From Desulforapulum autotrophicum (GTDB lineage: Bacteria > Desulfobacterota > Desulfobacteria > Desulfobacterales > Desulfolunaceae): a stretch of 64,000 nucleotides of DNA. A program made the position numbers and the translations under genes. The notes under the pieces are model-generated. The model worked only from the letters and a program-made list of their open reading frames with translations, did no database searches and was not told the origin of the DNA. Positions 16,625 to 27,073 of the stretch are shown here, in pieces. The DNA lies in assembly GCA_020723285.1 (NCBI GenBank), contig DYJE01000013.1, positions 1 to 64,000 of the forward strand, in the 5' to 3' direction. How positions within the stretch are numbered: position 1 is the stretch's first letter; every line of letters starts with the position of its first letter.

Positions 16625-18727
16625 TCAGCTTTCTTCCGTGTTTTTTTCATCTTCAAGAACCGCTTTGTAACTCAGCCGGATCTTGCCGTCTCGGGTCACC
16701 TCAAGGACTTTCACCCGGATGGTGTCGCCCTCTTTCACGATGTCCGTGACTTTTTTAACACGGTAGTTGGCCAGCTCGGAAATGTGAACCAGACCGTCGG
16801 TTCCGGGCTTGATGGTGACAAAGGCTCCGAAATCAGTGGTCTTGGAAACCACACCTTCGTAAATGGTTCCGGGTTCGGGATCGGTTCCGATGTCCCTGAC
16901 GATCTTCACGGCCGCTTCCCCTTCTTCCTGGGAACTGGCGTGGATCTTCACGATGCCGTCGTCATTCACCTCGATGGTGGTGTTAGTGTCGGCCTGGATC
17001 TGACGGATGATTTTGCCGCCCGGCCCGATAATGTCACGAATCTTGTCTTTGTTGATGGTAACTGTGTAGGCCTTGGGCGCGTAAACGGAAATGTCCTCAC
17101 GACTGGTGTCGATGGCGGCCAGCATCTTGTCCAGAATGTGGATACGTCCCTTACGGGCCTGCTCCAGGGCCTTGGTCATGATGTCTTTGGACAGTTCCTT
17201 GATTTTGATGTCCATCTGGAGGGCCGTTACCCCTTCCCGTGTTCCGGCCACCTTGAAATCCATGTCACCGGTATGGTCTTCGTCACCCAGGATGTCCGAC
17301 AAAATGACGACCTGGTCCCCTTCTTTCACCAGGCCCATGGCGATACCTGAAACCGGACCGATGATGGGAACGCCGCCGTCCATGAGGGCCAGTGTTCCGG
17401 CACAGACGGTGCCCATGGAGGAACTGCCGTTGGATTCGGTGACTTCGGACACGATGCGCACCGTGTAGTCGAAATCCGCCTTGTCGGGAATGATGGCTTC
17501 GATGGCCCGGCTTGCAAGGGCTCCATGGCCGATTTCACGGCGCCCGGGGCTGCCTACGCGTTTCACTTCCCCCACGGAGAACGGAGGAAAGTTGTAATGA
17601 AGCATGAAAGGTTTGGTCGTATCCCCGTTCAGGGTTTCAATTCTCTGTTCATCGTTGCCTGATCCCAGAGTCAGAACACCCAGGACCTGGGTTTCTCCGC
17701 GTGTGAACAGGGCGCTGCCGTGGGTTCTTGGAAGAAGCCCCACTTCGCTGGTAATGGGTCTGATTTCGTCAAAGGCCCTTCCGTCGATGCGTTTGCCTTT
17801 TTCAAGGATAATTTTCCGGCTGATTTTCTTGATCAGTTTGTCCCAGAGCGATTCGATTTCGCCTTTTCGATCGGCGTATTCTTCGCCCAGCTCTTCCAGA
17901 AGGCCGGCTTTCACTTTTGATAGGGCCGTTCTCCGTTCCATCTTGTCCGGAACCTGAATGCCGTCGGTGATTTTGTCCGCTGCCTTTTCTTCCATCAGCG
18001 CAAAAAGGGCTTCATCCCTCTGAACTTCCGCGATTTCACGTTTCGTTTTGCCCAGAACGGCGGCCAGTTTTTCCTGGATGTCGATGAGAGGCTGAATGGC
18101 GTTGTGGCCGAATTCGATGGCTTCCAGCATGTCGCTTTCCGAAACGATGCGGGCTCCGGCTTCCACCATGGTGACCCCGGTGCGTGATCCGGCAAGAACG
18201 ATGTTGATGTCCGCCTCTTTCACCTGGGTGATGGTGGGGTTGGCGATAAGTTCGCCGTTGACCCGGGCCACACGGACAGCACCGATGGGACCGTCAAAGG
18301 GAATGTCTGAAATGGTGAGGGCTGCGGAAGTTCCCACCATGGCCAGAATGTCCGGCTCGTTTTCCTTGTCCATGGACACCACGGTGCAGATCACCTGGGT
18401 TTCGCAGGTGAACCCGTCGGGGAAAAGCGGCCGGATGGGCCGGTCGATCAGCCGGCAGGTGAGGATTTCCTTTTCGCTGGGCCGGCCCACTTCACGACGG
18501 AAGTAGTTGCCGGGAATCCGGCCTGCGGCGTAGATCTTTTCCTGATACTCCACGGAAAGGGGGAGAAAATCAAGACCTTCCCGTCCTTTGGATTCCGCCA
18601 CCACGGTACAGAGAACCATGGTTTCACCCAGCTGGGCGATAACGGCTCCCGACGCCTGTTTGGCGATTTTCCCGGACATGAGGCGAAGTGTTTTTCCTCC
18701 AATTTCTGCTTCGAAGCATTGTTCCAT
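16625..18727 (-). CDS. pnp: polyribonucleotide nucleotidyltransferase (PNPase)
   Basis: The 700-residue enzyme degrades RNA from the 3' end with phosphate. The order is two RNase PH domains separated by a helical linker, then KH ([17 protein letters not shown]) and S1 ([20 protein letters not shown]) domains at the C-terminus. Active-site segments of the second core domain are present ([19 protein letters not shown]). The length matches the family. AAGGAG lies before ATG 18727. It follows rpsO across a 300-base leader that holds a strong hairpin, as in E. coli, where RNase III cleaves the pnp leader for autoregulation. Confidence 0.97.
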   Translation of the reverse strand: MEQCFEAEIGGKTLRLMSGKIAKQASGAVIAQLGETMVLCTVVAESKGREGLDFLPLSVEYQEKIYAAGRIPGNYFRREVGRPSEKEILTCRLIDRPIRPLFPDGFTCETQVICTVVSMDKENEPDILAMVGTSAALTISDIPFDGPIGAVRVARVNGELIANPTITQVKEADINIVLAGSRTGVTMVEAGARIVSESDMLEAIEFGHNAIQPLIDIQEKLAAVLGKTKREIAEVQRDEALFALMEEKAADKITDGIQVPDKMERRTALSKVKAGLLEELGEEYADRKGEIESLWDKLIKKISRKIILEKGKRIDGRAFDEIRPITSEVGLLPRTHGSALFTRGETQVLGVLTLGSGNDEQRIETLNGDTTKPFMLHYNFPPFSVGEVKRVGSPGRREIGHGALASRAIEAIIPDKADFDYTVRIVSEVTESNGSSSMGTVCAGTLALMDGGVPIIGPVSGIAMGLVKEGDQVVILSDILGDEDHTGDMDFKVAGTREGVTALQMDIKIKELSKDIMTKALEQARKGRIHILDKMLAAIDTSREDISVYAPKAYTVTINKDKIRDIIGPGGKIIRQIQADTNTTIEVNDDGIVKIHASSQEEGEAAVKIVRDIGTDPEPGTIYEGVVSKTTDFGAFVTIKPGTDGLVHISELANYRVKKVTDIVKEGDTIRVKVLEVTRDGKIRLSYKAVLEDEKNTEES

Positions 18728-18978
18728 AATACGACTCCTTCATTTGTTCTTACTTTGATTTCATGGATGCAGAATCGGAGGCTTGCGTAGAAATCCATTC
18801 ATAGACCATAAACACACAGGAAACATCAAACGGTGATAAAAAAATCTGTGACGGGAAGCTTGATGTGACATGTTTGTTTATGTGATATGAATAACTTATA
18901 CGCAAACCTGAAATGAACCGATATCTGACGCTTATCTCTTTCTTACTTACTTTACGTTGTCTTGCTTTGTGCCGGAGT

Positions 18979-19015
18979 CACACGTCCGGAAAGGACAGGC
19001 CTTCACGGACGTGTG
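18979..19015 (-). promoter_or_regulatory. rpsO-pnp intergenic hairpin (candidate RNA processing or autoregulation site)
   Basis: A 10-bp perfect stem (CACACGTCCG / CGGACGTGTG) encloses a 17-base loop that itself can pair partly (AAGG / CCTT). It starts eleven bases after the rpsO stop on the message. No T-run follows on the minus strand, so it is less like a terminator and more like the RNase III-type processing hairpin known at this site in E. coli. Confidence 0.5.
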
Positions 19016-19026
19016 TTTTACTGTTT

Positions 19027-19296
19027 CTACCGTTTCAATCCAAGCGAATCAAGAAGTTCTCTGTAGCGTTTGACGTCTTTTCCCTTCAGGTAGTTGAGAA
19101 GTCTGCGTCTGCGGCCGACAAGAATCAAAAGACCACGGCGTGAGTGGTGATCCTTGGGATGGCTTTTGGAATGCTCGGTGAGATACTGGATACGGTCTGA
19201 CAGAAGGGCGATCTGCACTTCGGGAGACCCTGTGTCCGAATCATGCTGTTTGAATTTTGAAATGGTGAGAGCTTTGTCTTCTTTTGCGTAAACCAC
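19027..19296 (-). CDS. rpsO: 30S ribosomal protein S15
   Basis: The 89-residue protein binds 16S rRNA in the platform of the small subunit. Sequence signatures include [31 protein letters not shown] and [14 protein letters not shown]. The frame starts at GTG 19296, eight bases after GGAGG. An ATG inside the same region is in another frame and too close to the binding site. It lies between truB and pnp, the standard order. Confidence 0.96.
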   Translation of the reverse strand: MVYAKEDKALTISKFKQHDSDTGSPEVQIALLSDRIQYLTEHSKSHPKDHHSRRGLLILVGRRRRLLNYLKGKDVKRYRELLDSLGLKR

Positions 19297-19452
19297 GTTT
19301 CATGCCTCCGAAATAATCATCTGGAATACCCTTATGGACTCTGCCGCCCTTCGAACCAATATTCCATTCAGTAAGAGGGCTCCTTTAAAAAGGACAGGGG
19401 CGGGTCCGGTTAAAACTTGATCAATAAATAAAAAAATCGAACAATTATACAA

Positions 19453-20385
19453 TTAATCGTGAAAAACACAACAATAATTATGGAGCCCCGTGTTTTTATC
19501 ACGTTCGAGAATGGCGATGACACAGCCTCTGTCATCCACGACTTTGACGAAGGGCGCATCTTTGACAGAAATAATATATTCTCTGTCTTTTGCTATTGTT
19601 ATCCCGTTCCTGACCCTGGCAGCTGTTGGCGGGTCCGCGCGGAACGAAGCCATATCCGGCAGGGCCTCGTCAAGGGAGATCATGGCCGCCGCCACATCTC
19701 CAGGTTCGGCCAGGTCATCGAGCCTGACGGCGTTATCAATTGAAAAACCGCAGGTTTCCGTTCGTCTGAGTGCTGAGAGATGGGCACCGCAGCCCGCACG
19801 CTCACCGATATCGGCGGCCAGGGACCGGATGTAGGTTCCGCCTGAACAGCCCACATCCGCCGTGATGCGCGGCGGTTCGATCATTTTGAGGCAGATGTCA
19901 TGGATGATTACCGGCCGGGCGTCTTTCTGTACCGGCGTCCCTTTGCGCGCCAGTTTGTACAAGGGAACTCCGTTTTGCTTCAATGCGGAATAGACCGGGG
20001 GCGCCTGGAGCTGGGGACCCTTGAAATCGGATAAAAGTGCCGTTATGGTACCGGATTCAAAAAAACGGGGATTGTCCTTAAAAAAATCCGGCGGACAGGT
20101 TCTGGTCACGGTTCCTGTGGAATCCAGGGTGTCGGTTTCCGTTCCAAAGGTAATTTCAGCCTCGTAGCGTTTATCCCCTGAAAGAAAAAACCGGGATATC
20201 CGTGTGCCGTGATTGATACCGATGATCATCAGACCGTCGGCAAAAGGGTCAAGGGTTCCTGAATGGCCGACTTTCTTGGCTTTCGAAATTCGCTTGATTC
20301 GTGAAACAAGATGGGCGGAACTCATACCCACGGGTTTATGAACGAGAAGGATGCCATGGTGTGCAAAAGTCTGGGGCTGGGACAT
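19453..20385 (-). CDS. truB: tRNA pseudouridine(55) synthase
   Basis: The 310-residue enzyme makes pseudouridine 55 in the T-loop of tRNAs. The N-terminal region reads GILLVHKPVGMSS and the catalytic aspartate lies in KVGHSGTLDPFADG, near residue 42. Further family segments are GTYIRSLAADIGERAGCGAHL, shortened by the usual loop differences. The C-terminus has the small PUA-like part. It starts eight bases after nrnA and precedes rpsO. Confidence 0.95.
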   Translation of the reverse strand: MSQPQTFAHHGILLVHKPVGMSSAHLVSRIKRISKAKKVGHSGTLDPFADGLMIIGINHGTRISRFFLSGDKRYEAEITFGTETDTLDSTGTVTRTCPPDFFKDNPRFFESGTITALLSDFKGPQLQAPPVYSALKQNGVPLYKLARKGTPVQKDARPVIIHDICLKMIEPPRITADVGCSGGTYIRSLAADIGERAGCGAHLSALRRTETCGFSIDNAVRLDDLAEPGDVAAAMISLDEALPDMASFRADPPTAARVRNGITIAKDREYIISVKDAPFVKVVDDRGCVIAILERDKNTGLHNYCCVFHD

Positions 20386-20393
20386 GATATTTT

Positions 20394-21365
20394 CTAAAGG
20401 GCTTCGGCCAGGCTGAAAATCGAACGTTTGAGTTCGGAAAGGGAGACGCCTTCCATCTTGAAACCGGCGGCGCTGTGATGCCCTCCGCCGCCCAGACGGG
20501 CCGCGATACTTGACACATCCACTTCACCGCTGGACCTCAGACTGACGTGATAAACGCCTTTTCCGTTCATCCCCATGTGGGTTTCGCGGATCAGTGCCGC
20601 CACCTGAACGTCCTCGATGTGTTTGGCGTAATTGACCAGTCCGTAAATGTCATCAAGCTGGGTTCCGGTCTCCTCCATCATCCTCTGGGACAGAAACATG
20701 GTGGACAGTTTGCCGTTTCTCGATATGTCGATGGTGTCCAGAACCATGTTGAGAAGCTTCAGCCGCCCCAGGGAATATGTGGCGTACACGCACTGGGCCA
20801 CGGTGTAGGGGTCGGCACCCTGGGTCACCATTTCAGATGAAATGGCAAAAGCCGCCGTGTTGGTGTTCTGGAACATGAACGACCCGGTATCGGTGAGGAT
20901 CGCCGTGTAAATGGCCGTGGCCATGGTTTTGTCAAAGGCGACCCCGAGATCCCTGATGATGTGGTATACGATTTCAGCCGTGGCACAGGCCTGGCTGTCC
21001 ACATGGGCAAACGTCCCGAAAAGGGTGTTGGTCACATGATGGTCGATGTTGAGCAGCGCGGGTATGGTCTCGATATCCTCGCTCAGGCGGCCGATTCTCT
21101 GAAGATCCCCGCAGTCAAGAACGATGGCCAGATCGTAATCCGAAAGATCCCCGGCTTGATCCCCGATGAGGTTCACCGACGGAAGAAAACGGAATATGGC
21201 CGGTGTGGGGCTTTCATTGTACAATGTAACCGTTTTCCCCAGAGCCTTGAGGCATACTCCCAGCGCCAGCATGGATCCGATGGCGTCACCATCGGGCTGG
21301 GTATGGGAGGCGATAAGAACCCGGTCGCTTTTTCTGATCTCTTCGAGAAGCATGGCAGGAATCAT
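20394..21365 (-). CDS. nrnA: DHH-family bifunctional oligoribonuclease / PAP phosphatase
   Basis: The 323-residue protein has the DHH phosphoesterase motifs SHTQPDGDAIGS (near residue 20), the DCGD-type strand, NIDHHVTN and, in the DHHA1 domain, LGGGGHHSAAG. NrnA proteins degrade short RNAs and dephosphorylate 3'-phosphoadenosine 5'-phosphate. The gene overlaps rbfA by four bases and is followed closely by truB, a frequent arrangement in Gram-positive and deltaproteobacterial nusA operons. Confidence 0.93.
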   Translation of the reverse strand: MIPAMLLEEIRKSDRVLIASHTQPDGDAIGSMLALGVCLKALGKTVTLYNESPTPAIFRFLPSVNLIGDQAGDLSDYDLAIVLDCGDLQRIGRLSEDIETIPALLNIDHHVTNTLFGTFAHVDSQACATAEIVYHIIRDLGVAFDKTMATAIYTAILTDTGSFMFQNTNTAAFAISSEMVTQGADPYTVAQCVYATYSLGRLKLLNMVLDTIDISRNGKLSTMFLSQRMMEETGTQLDDIYGLVNYAKHIEDVQVAALIRETHMGMNGKGVYHVSLRSSGEVDVSSIAARLGGGGHHSAAGFKMEGVSLSELKRSIFSLAEAL

Positions 21366-21727
21366 GGCTGCGGATCGTTATCTTTATCGTTCAAGGATTT
21401 TAAAAGCTTGTCTATCCGAGAACCGTAATCGAAAGACGAATCATGAAGAAAACGGAGTTTGGGCATGTAACGGAGGCCCAGCTGTTTCGCCAGAGCGCTT
21501 CGAATGAAACCCGAAGCGCTCTCGAACCCGTAGACCGCATCCCTCTGGGCTTTTTCGCCGCTGGCCACCGTGAAGTAGATATGCGCCTCCCTGAGGTCCG
21601 GCGTCAGCTCCACACCGGTCACTGTGACCATGTCAAGACGCGGATCGTTGATCTTTTTACGAAGAAGCTCGGACAGACAGGTCTGAATTCGCACACCGAT
21701 TCTGTCCGATCTTGAAAATGACTTCAT
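21362..21727 (-). CDS. rbfA: ribosome-binding factor A
   Basis: The 121-residue protein helps mature the 5' end of 16S rRNA and assists 30S assembly. The KH-like fold is recognised from RIGVRIQTCLSELLRKKIND, VTVTGVELTPDLREAHIYF and LRYMPKLRFLHDSSFDYG. It lies 13 bases after infB and overlaps nrnA, as expected for the nusA-infB operon. Confidence 0.95.
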   Translation of the reverse strand: MKSFSRSDRIGVRIQTCLSELLRKKINDPRLDMVTVTGVELTPDLREAHIYFTVASGEKAQRDAVYGFESASGFIRSALAKQLGLRYMPKLRFLHDSSFDYGSRIDKLLKSLNDKDNDPQP

Positions 21728-21740
21728 GGTTTAACACCTG

Positions 21741-24644
21741 TCAACCCAGCGTGGGTTTGATTTCTTCAAGCATGTAGCAATCCAGGGTATCGCCGATCTT
21801 GATGTCGTTATAGTTCTCGATACCGATACCGCATTCGTATCCATGCTGCACTTCCCTGGCGTCGTCCTTGAACCGCCTGAGGGACCCGATGTTGCCGTCG
21901 AAGATGATCACGCCGTCCCGGAGGAGGCGGATGCGCTGGGATCTCTGGATCATACCTTCCGTGACGTAACAGCCGGCGATGGTTCCGCGCTTGGGAATGA
22001 CAAAGGTGTCCCTGACTTCCGCGCGTCCCAGAACCACTTCCTTGAACGTGGATTCCATCAGGCCCACCATGGCGTCCTTCAGATCCTTGATGGCGTTGTA
22101 GATGATGTCGTAGAACCGCATGTCCACATGCTCTTCCTTGGCCATCTCCTGAACCTTGGTGGCGGGACGGACGTTGAAACCGAGAATGATGGCGTTGGAA
22201 ACCGCAGCCAGACTCACGTCGGATTCGGTGACCGTTCCTGTGGCGGAGTGGATCACGTTGATCTTCACTTCGCTGGTGGCCAGTTTGCCCAACGCTTCCT
22301 TGAGGGCTTCGATGGATCCGTGAACGTCGGCCTTGATGATCAGGTTCAGTTCTTTCACGATGCCTTCTGCCATCTGCTGGAACAGACCTTCCAGGCTCAG
22401 GCGGCTGTTCTTGGCCAGTTCCTTGGCTCTTGCCTTCTGGGTTCTGTGTGAGCTGACCTGTTTGGCGTCCTTGTCCGCAGCAAGAGCGATCAGCTCGTCA
22501 CCGGCTTCGGGAACCCCGGTCAAACCCACCACTTCCACTGGGATGGCCGGCCCGGCTTCGGTGATCAGTCGGCCCTGGTCGTTGAACATGGCCCTGATTT
22601 TTCCGTAATGCATGCCGCAGACCACGCTCTGTCCCGTTTTCAGGGTTCCTTCCTGAATCAGGATGGTGGCGATGGGACCTCGGCCGGAATCCAGTTTGGA
22701 TTCCACCACGTGACCGATGGCGAATTTATTCGGGTTGGCCTTCAGTTCAAGAACTTCAGCCTGAAGGAGTATCATTTCAAGGAGATCCGTGATCCCGATT
22801 TTCTTTTTGGCCGACACATTGACGAAGATGGTATCTCCGCCCCAGTCTTCTGCAAGGACGCCGTGATCGGAAAGTTCCCGTTTCACTTTGTCCGGATCTG
22901 CCGCTTCTTTGTCGATCTTGTTCACCGCCACGATGATGGGCACTTTTGCCGCCTTGGCGTGGTTCAGCGCTTCGATGGTCTGGGGTTTCACACCGTCATC
23001 GGCAGCCACAACCAGAACGACAAGGTCGGTGACTTTGGCACCTCTGGCCCGCATGGCCGTAAAGGCTTCATGGCCCGGCGTGTCGAGGAAGACGATCTGG
23101 CCTCGGGCTGTTTCCACGTTGTAAGCCCCGATATGCTGAGTGATGCCGCCTGCTTCGCCTTCGGCGATGGACGATGTCCTGATCACGTCAAGCAGCGACG
23201 TCTTTCCATGGTCGACATGGCCCATGATGGTGACGACGGGCGGACGGTGCATAAGGTTTTCAGGATCTTCCTCGATTTCGGGTTTGAGGAAGATGTCCTC
23301 TTCAAACGAGGCTTTTTCCACTTCAAAACCAAATTCTGAAGCCACCAGCGCCGCCGTGTCATAATCGATGGTCTGGTTCACCGTGGCCATGACCCCCATG
23401 CCCATAAGCTTGGCGATCATCTCACTGGCTTTTATGCCCATACGTTTGGCCAGATCGGCCAGAATAATGGTTTCATCGATCTTGACTCTCCGCTTGATGG
23501 CCTTGGGTGTGGTGATCTGGGTTTTCTGGCCTTCGTTGATTTTGTCTTTTCCTCCACCTTTTGCGCCTTTTCTGCCTTTTCTTCCTTTGCCGTTGGAATA
23601 CAGGGCATTTCCTTCCACCACGGTTTTCCGTTTGGATTTTTTCCGTGAGAAAGCGTCTTCTTCTGTCTCCTCATCCTCGCGGAAGACCTTCCCTTTTTTG
23701 ACCTTCTTGAATCCTTTGTCTGCGGATTTATCTTCGTCCACAGCAGGGGTTTCCGCAACGACCGGGATGGTCACACGGGCTGATTCGCTGGCCCGTTCAG
23801 CCGCGGAACTCTTGATGGCAGCCACCATGGGGGCATCGGGAAGCTTGATAATCCGGGCGGCCGTGAATTTTTTCTTTTTCTTCTTTTTACCGTCGAGCCT
23901 GTCGTCATCATCGGAATCCCCATCCGCAGGGGCATCCGAGTCTGAAACATCAGGCGACTCAGGTTCCTGACCATCATCATCCTGGCCCTCGTCGTCGGAA
24001 CTGATATCAGGTTCATCCAAGACTGGTTCAGGAGAATCGGCGGCTTCGGCCTCATCCCTGTGAGCCGTAACGCTCAGGGGCTCGGCCACGTCCTCGCTGC
24101 TCGAATCGTCTGCGGAATCCGCATCAGCCACATCGGAAGCTTCGGCCTGAATGTCCACAGGTTTTTTGATAATCCGGGCCGGTTCGAACGAAGGTTTTTT
24201 CGGTACGCTGACCGGAGGTTTTGTCTCTGTAACGGGCTTTTCATCCTGAGGGGGGATTGCCTCAGCCTGGATGTCGACCGTTTCGTCACCGGTTTCGTCC
24301 ACAGGTTCTTTGACCCTGCGTCTCACAGCACCCTGGGGTTTTTCAGCAGCTACAGGCTCATCGTCATGGGATTCGTCCAGAATATCAGACCCGTCGTCCG
24401 GCAGTTCCTCTCCGTTTTCAGACAGCTTTTTCCGTCTTCTGATCACGGTGGAGCGGACTCGCTTTTCATCCACATCAGACTCTTTCTTGCCAAAAAGATT
24501 GGATTTGATCAGCTCGATGGTATCCTCTTCGAGGGTACTCATGTGACTGCCGACCGCAATGCCCATCTTTTCGATCTTGGTCATCAGAGCCTTGTTGGTC
24601 ATGTTAAGATTTTTGGCAAGTTCGTACACTCTCAGTTTTGCCAT
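21741..24644 (-). CDS. infB: translation initiation factor IF-2
   Basis: The 967-residue GTPase brings initiator tRNA to the 30S subunit. The N-terminus has the short IF2_N module ([20 protein letters not shown]), then about 400 residues of low-complexity acidic, proline- and lysine-rich linker. The G domain has GHVDHGKTS (G1), DTPGHEAF (G3) and NKID (G4), followed by domains II to IV. The long linker is usual for this factor in deltaproteobacteria. A gap of 143 bases separates it from nusA, with no extra gene. Confidence 0.97.
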   Translation of the reverse strand: MAKLRVYELAKNLNMTNKALMTKIEKMGIAVGSHMSTLEEDTIELIKSNLFGKKESDVDEKRVRSTVIRRRKKLSENGEELPDDGSDILDESHDDEPVAAEKPQGAVRRRVKEPVDETGDETVDIQAEAIPPQDEKPVTETKPPVSVPKKPSFEPARIIKKPVDIQAEASDVADADSADDSSSEDVAEPLSVTAHRDEAEAADSPEPVLDEPDISSDDEGQDDDGQEPESPDVSDSDAPADGDSDDDDRLDGKKKKKKKFTAARIIKLPDAPMVAAIKSSAAERASESARVTIPVVAETPAVDEDKSADKGFKKVKKGKVFREDEETEEDAFSRKKSKRKTVVEGNALYSNGKGRKGRKGAKGGGKDKINEGQKTQITTPKAIKRRVKIDETIILADLAKRMGIKASEMIAKLMGMGVMATVNQTIDYDTAALVASEFGFEVEKASFEEDIFLKPEIEEDPENLMHRPPVVTIMGHVDHGKTSLLDVIRTSSIAEGEAGGITQHIGAYNVETARGQIVFLDTPGHEAFTAMRARGAKVTDLVVLVVAADDGVKPQTIEALNHAKAAKVPIIVAVNKIDKEAADPDKVKRELSDHGVLAEDWGGDTIFVNVSAKKKIGITDLLEMILLQAEVLELKANPNKFAIGHVVESKLDSGRGPIATILIQEGTLKTGQSVVCGMHYGKIRAMFNDQGRLITEAGPAIPVEVVGLTGVPEAGDELIALAADKDAKQVSSHRTQKARAKELAKNSRLSLEGLFQQMAEGIVKELNLIIKADVHGSIEALKEALGKLATSEVKINVIHSATGTVTESDVSLAAVSNAIILGFNVRPATKVQEMAKEEHVDMRFYDIIYNAIKDLKDAMVGLMESTFKEVVLGRAEVRDTFVIPKRGTIAGCYVTEGMIQRSQRIRLLRDGVIIFDGNIGSLRRFKDDAREVQHGYECGIGIENYNDIKIGDTLDCYMLEEIKPTLG

Positions 24645-24787
24645 TCAATCCCCCTTACCCAGACGTGCTGGATATGCAGCTTTGGAAACCTCTTGTTCAT
24701 GTTTCAAAGTCACACAAAATCTGTCTGCAGTGAAAAGCAGGTGTTATTCGGGACGGCCATACCAGAAACGCCGCCACATCTTATCAA

Positions 24788-26140
24788 TCATTCATCCGTG
24801 TCATCGGGGCTGTCGCCGGTTTGCGGCGCATCACCACTGTCAGGATTCACATCCGCATCGACATCAGCGCTGTCTGTTTCTTCATCCTCAACCGAAGCCG
24901 CCGAACCCGGTACGTAATCCTTCGCAGCGTCGATGATGGGCTGTGCTTTGGCTTTTCCAATGCCTCTGACCAGACCCAGTTCTTCAGCCGACGCTTCGGC
25001 CACGTCTTTCGCTGTAAAATAACCTTTTTCATGAAGCGCGTCGGCGATGGCCATGGTCACACCGGGCAGACTCAGAAGTTCGTTGTATCCGGCCTTGACC
25101 GTGGAGCTGTAAGATTCCTCGTTAATCACGTCCAGCTGCCAGCCGGTCAGGGCCGACGCCAGCCGGACATTCTGACCGCGCTTCCCGATGGCCACGCTCA
25201 GATAATCATCATGAACGATAACTTCCATGCTGTGATTGTCCTCATCGATGATGACTTTGGAAATCTCGGCCGGAGCCAGGGCGTTGCAGATGAATTTGGC
25301 CGCGTCGATATGCCAGGGAATGATGTCGATCTTTTCCCCTTTGAGTTCCTGAACTACGTTCTGGACCCGGCTTCCCTTCATACCCACGCAGGCACCCACA
25401 GGATCGATATCCGAATCCGTGGAGCTGACGGCGATTTTCGAACGGGCTCCCGGTTCACGGGCCGCGCCTTCAATGGTCACCACACCTTCCATGATTTCAG
25501 GCACTTCAGTTTTAAACAGGCTGATAAGGAAATCGGAGCTGGCACGGGTCAGAATGATCTGGGGTCCCCGTGAATCCGCGAGAACGTCTTTGATCAGAGC
25601 GCGGATCCTGTCGCCTCGGCGGTAGGATTCCTTGGGGATCTGGTCCCGGACGGAAAGAATCCCTTCGGTGTGGCCCAGATTCACGATGATGTTGCCCCGG
25701 TCGATACGCTGGACGATGCCGTTGATGATTTCACCTTTCCGGTCGATGAAGCTTTTGTAGACCGCATCCCTTTCAGCATCCTTCATCTTCTGGATGATCA
25801 CCTGTTTGGCGGACTGTGCGGCAATGCGACCAAAGTTGGCCGTATCCACCTTCAATCCCAGGCTGTCCCCGATCTCGCAGTCCGGATCCAGTTTCCGACC
25901 TTCTTCAACGGTGATTTCAAGTTCGGGGTTTTCCACGTCCTCAACCACTTCCTTGAACTGAAACACCTCGATCTCGCCGGCTTCCTCGTTGTATTGAACT
26001 TCGATGTCCGCATCCCGGCCAAGAATTTTCCGTGCGGCGGAGGTCAAAGCCTCCTCAAGGGTTTTGATAAGAACACCCGAATCGATGCCTTTGTCTTTGC
26101 TGACCTGTTCAACCACCCGTTTAATGTCTGATATCAACAT
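24788..26140 (-). CDS. nusA: transcription termination/antitermination protein NusA
   Basis: The 450-residue RNA polymerase-binding factor shows the N-terminal NusA domain, an S1 domain (GEIINGIVQRIDRGNIIVNLG) and two KH domains (GACVGMKGSRVQNVVQELKG and SVAIGKRGQNVRLASALTGW). One helix-hairpin-helix repeat follows (SAEELGLVRGIGKAKAQ), then an acidic tail. It overlaps the end of rimP by a few bases and has GGAG before its ATG. It may control its own operon through the terminator in the rimP leader. Confidence 0.97.
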   Translation of the reverse strand: MLISDIKRVVEQVSKDKGIDSGVLIKTLEEALTSAARKILGRDADIEVQYNEEAGEIEVFQFKEVVEDVENPELEITVEEGRKLDPDCEIGDSLGLKVDTANFGRIAAQSAKQVIIQKMKDAERDAVYKSFIDRKGEIINGIVQRIDRGNIIVNLGHTEGILSVRDQIPKESYRRGDRIRALIKDVLADSRGPQIILTRASSDFLISLFKTEVPEIMEGVVTIEGAAREPGARSKIAVSSTDSDIDPVGACVGMKGSRVQNVVQELKGEKIDIIPWHIDAAKFICNALAPAEISKVIIDEDNHSMEVIVHDDYLSVAIGKRGQNVRLASALTGWQLDVINEESYSSTVKAGYNELLSLPGVTMAIADALHEKGYFTAKDVAEASAEELGLVRGIGKAKAQPIIDAAKDYVPGSAASVEDEETDSADVDADVNPDSGDAPQTGDSPDDTDE

Positions 26141-26727
26141 CTGTCATCTCCATTGTTTTCGGCTAGCCGTGCTTTTTTTATCGATGAAAAATCAATTTCA
26201 ACCGTGTGATCGTCAACCGAAAGTGTGACACAGTCTTTTTCCGAGATGCCGTTTAAAATTCCCGACCATTTCTTTTTACCTTCGATTTCCCGGAGCGTGC
26301 GGATCACGACTCTTTGTCCGATAAACTTCGTATAATCGCTTTTCTTGAAAAGCGGTCTGTTGATGCCCGGCGAGGATACTTCCAGCCGGTATTCCACATC
26401 GATGATCTGGTTGACATCCAGGATATCCGCAAGCTGCCGACTGACCGCCGTGCAGTCCCCCATGGTGACCCCCCCCGGTTTGTCGATGTAAATCCGAAGG
26501 TAATAATGATGGGACTCGGAAAGAAATTCCACATGAACCAGTTCCAGAGACTCATCATGGCAGATCCCGGATACAATTTTCTCTACTTTGTCTACGATAC
26601 CGCTTCCCGGATTGCGTGGCGGACGTTTGGAAGCTTTATGCGAAGATGGAGCGGGTCTTCCTGGCCGAGTGTCTTTGCCGGAACGTCCGCTCTTCCCTGT
26701 CTTGTGACCTTTTTTTTCATCACGCAT
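26134..26727 (-). CDS. rimP: ribosome maturation factor RimP
   Basis: The 197-residue protein is needed for 30S subunit maturation. The core (about 45-197) has LVHVEFLSESHHYYLRIYID, then DCTAVSRQLADILDV, YRLEVSSPGINRPL and the C-terminal SH3-like domain. RimP is normally about 150 residues. Here a basic 45-residue N-terminal extension rich in Lys, Arg, Pro and Ser precedes it. I choose ATG 26727 because AGGA lies seven bases upstream. An in-frame ATG 18 bases earlier sits in the T-run of a terminator and has no binding site. Confidence 0.92.
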   Translation of the reverse strand: MRDEKKGHKTGKSGRSGKDTRPGRPAPSSHKASKRPPRNPGSGIVDKVEKIVSGICHDESLELVHVEFLSESHHYYLRIYIDKPGGVTMGDCTAVSRQLADILDVNQIIDVEYRLEVSSPGINRPLFKKSDYTKFIGQRVVIRTLREIEGKKKWSGILNGISEKDCVTLSVDDHTVEIDFSSIKKARLAENNGDDRC

Positions 26728-26745
26728 AAATAATCCTGCCACCAT

Positions 26746-26773
26746 ATAAAAAAAACGGGCTTTTTTGCCCGTT
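26746..26773 (-). terminator. Rho-independent terminator between tRNA-Gly and rimP
   Basis: On the minus strand AACGGGC pairs with GCCCGTT across a six-A loop and is followed by eight T. It ends only 18 bases before the rimP start, so any transcript from the tRNA side must read through it to express the rimP-nusA-infB operon. Confidence 0.88.
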
Positions 26774-26839
26774 CCTCGAACACACCTTCAATTTTGAAGC
26801 GGACCAGGTACACGGTATCCGGCTTCGTCTTCTCATCTT

Positions 26840-26873
26840 ACGCCGGACCACGGATTGACCCATCATCCGGCGT
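26840..26873 (-). promoter_or_regulatory. hairpin in the tRNA-Gly to rimP leader
   Basis: An 8-bp perfect stem (ACGCCGGA / TCCGGCGT) with an 18-base loop lies between the tRNA and the terminator. It is not followed by T. It may be a processing site for the tRNA 3' end or part of an attenuation control. Confidence 0.4.
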
Positions 26874-26911
26874 GAGCTGCTCTTTAAGTCCAGAAACAAA
26901 AGAAAGGCGGA

Positions 26912-26987
26912 TGGAGCGGGCAACGAGATTCGAACTCGCGACACCAAGCTTGGGAAGCTTGTACTCTACCAGCTGAGCTATGCCCGC
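26912..26987 (-). tRNA. tRNA-Gly (anticodon CCC)
   Basis: The 76-nt gene folds into a complete cloverleaf: acceptor GCGGGCA / TGCCCGC, D-arm GCTC AGCTGGTA GAGT, anticodon stem CAAGC / GCTTG with loop TTCCCAA, and T-arm GCGAG TTCGAAT CTCGT. The discriminator is T and the CCA is encoded. The central triplet CCC reads the GGG glycine codon. It is the last unit before the rimP-nusA operon, like metY in E. coli. Confidence 0.96.
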
Positions 26988-27014
26988 TTTGCGTCAATCG
27001 TGTACCGAAAAGAG

Positions 27015-27043
27015 CTTTTACGATATAATATCAATATTGTCAA
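27015..27043 (-). promoter_or_regulatory. probable promoter of tRNA-Gly
   Basis: On the minus strand a consensus -35 TTGACA (27038-27043) lies about 50 bases upstream of the tRNA. The best -10 candidates 17 bases away are weak (TAAAAG), while TATATC-like sequences are closer. The promoter is likely but its exact -10 box is not settled. Confidence 0.4.
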
Positions 27044-27073
27044 TACGTAAACTCAGTATCCAGGGTAATCCCA

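Noticed and set aside
24060-24917. Rightward 285-residue open frame over infB and nusA
   Set aside because: It is antisense to the low-complexity linker of IF-2, where biased codons keep both strands open.
26794-26976. Short frame reading MERATRFELATPSLGS over tRNA-Gly
   Set aside because: This is the familiar false protein made by translating a tRNA gene in reverse.
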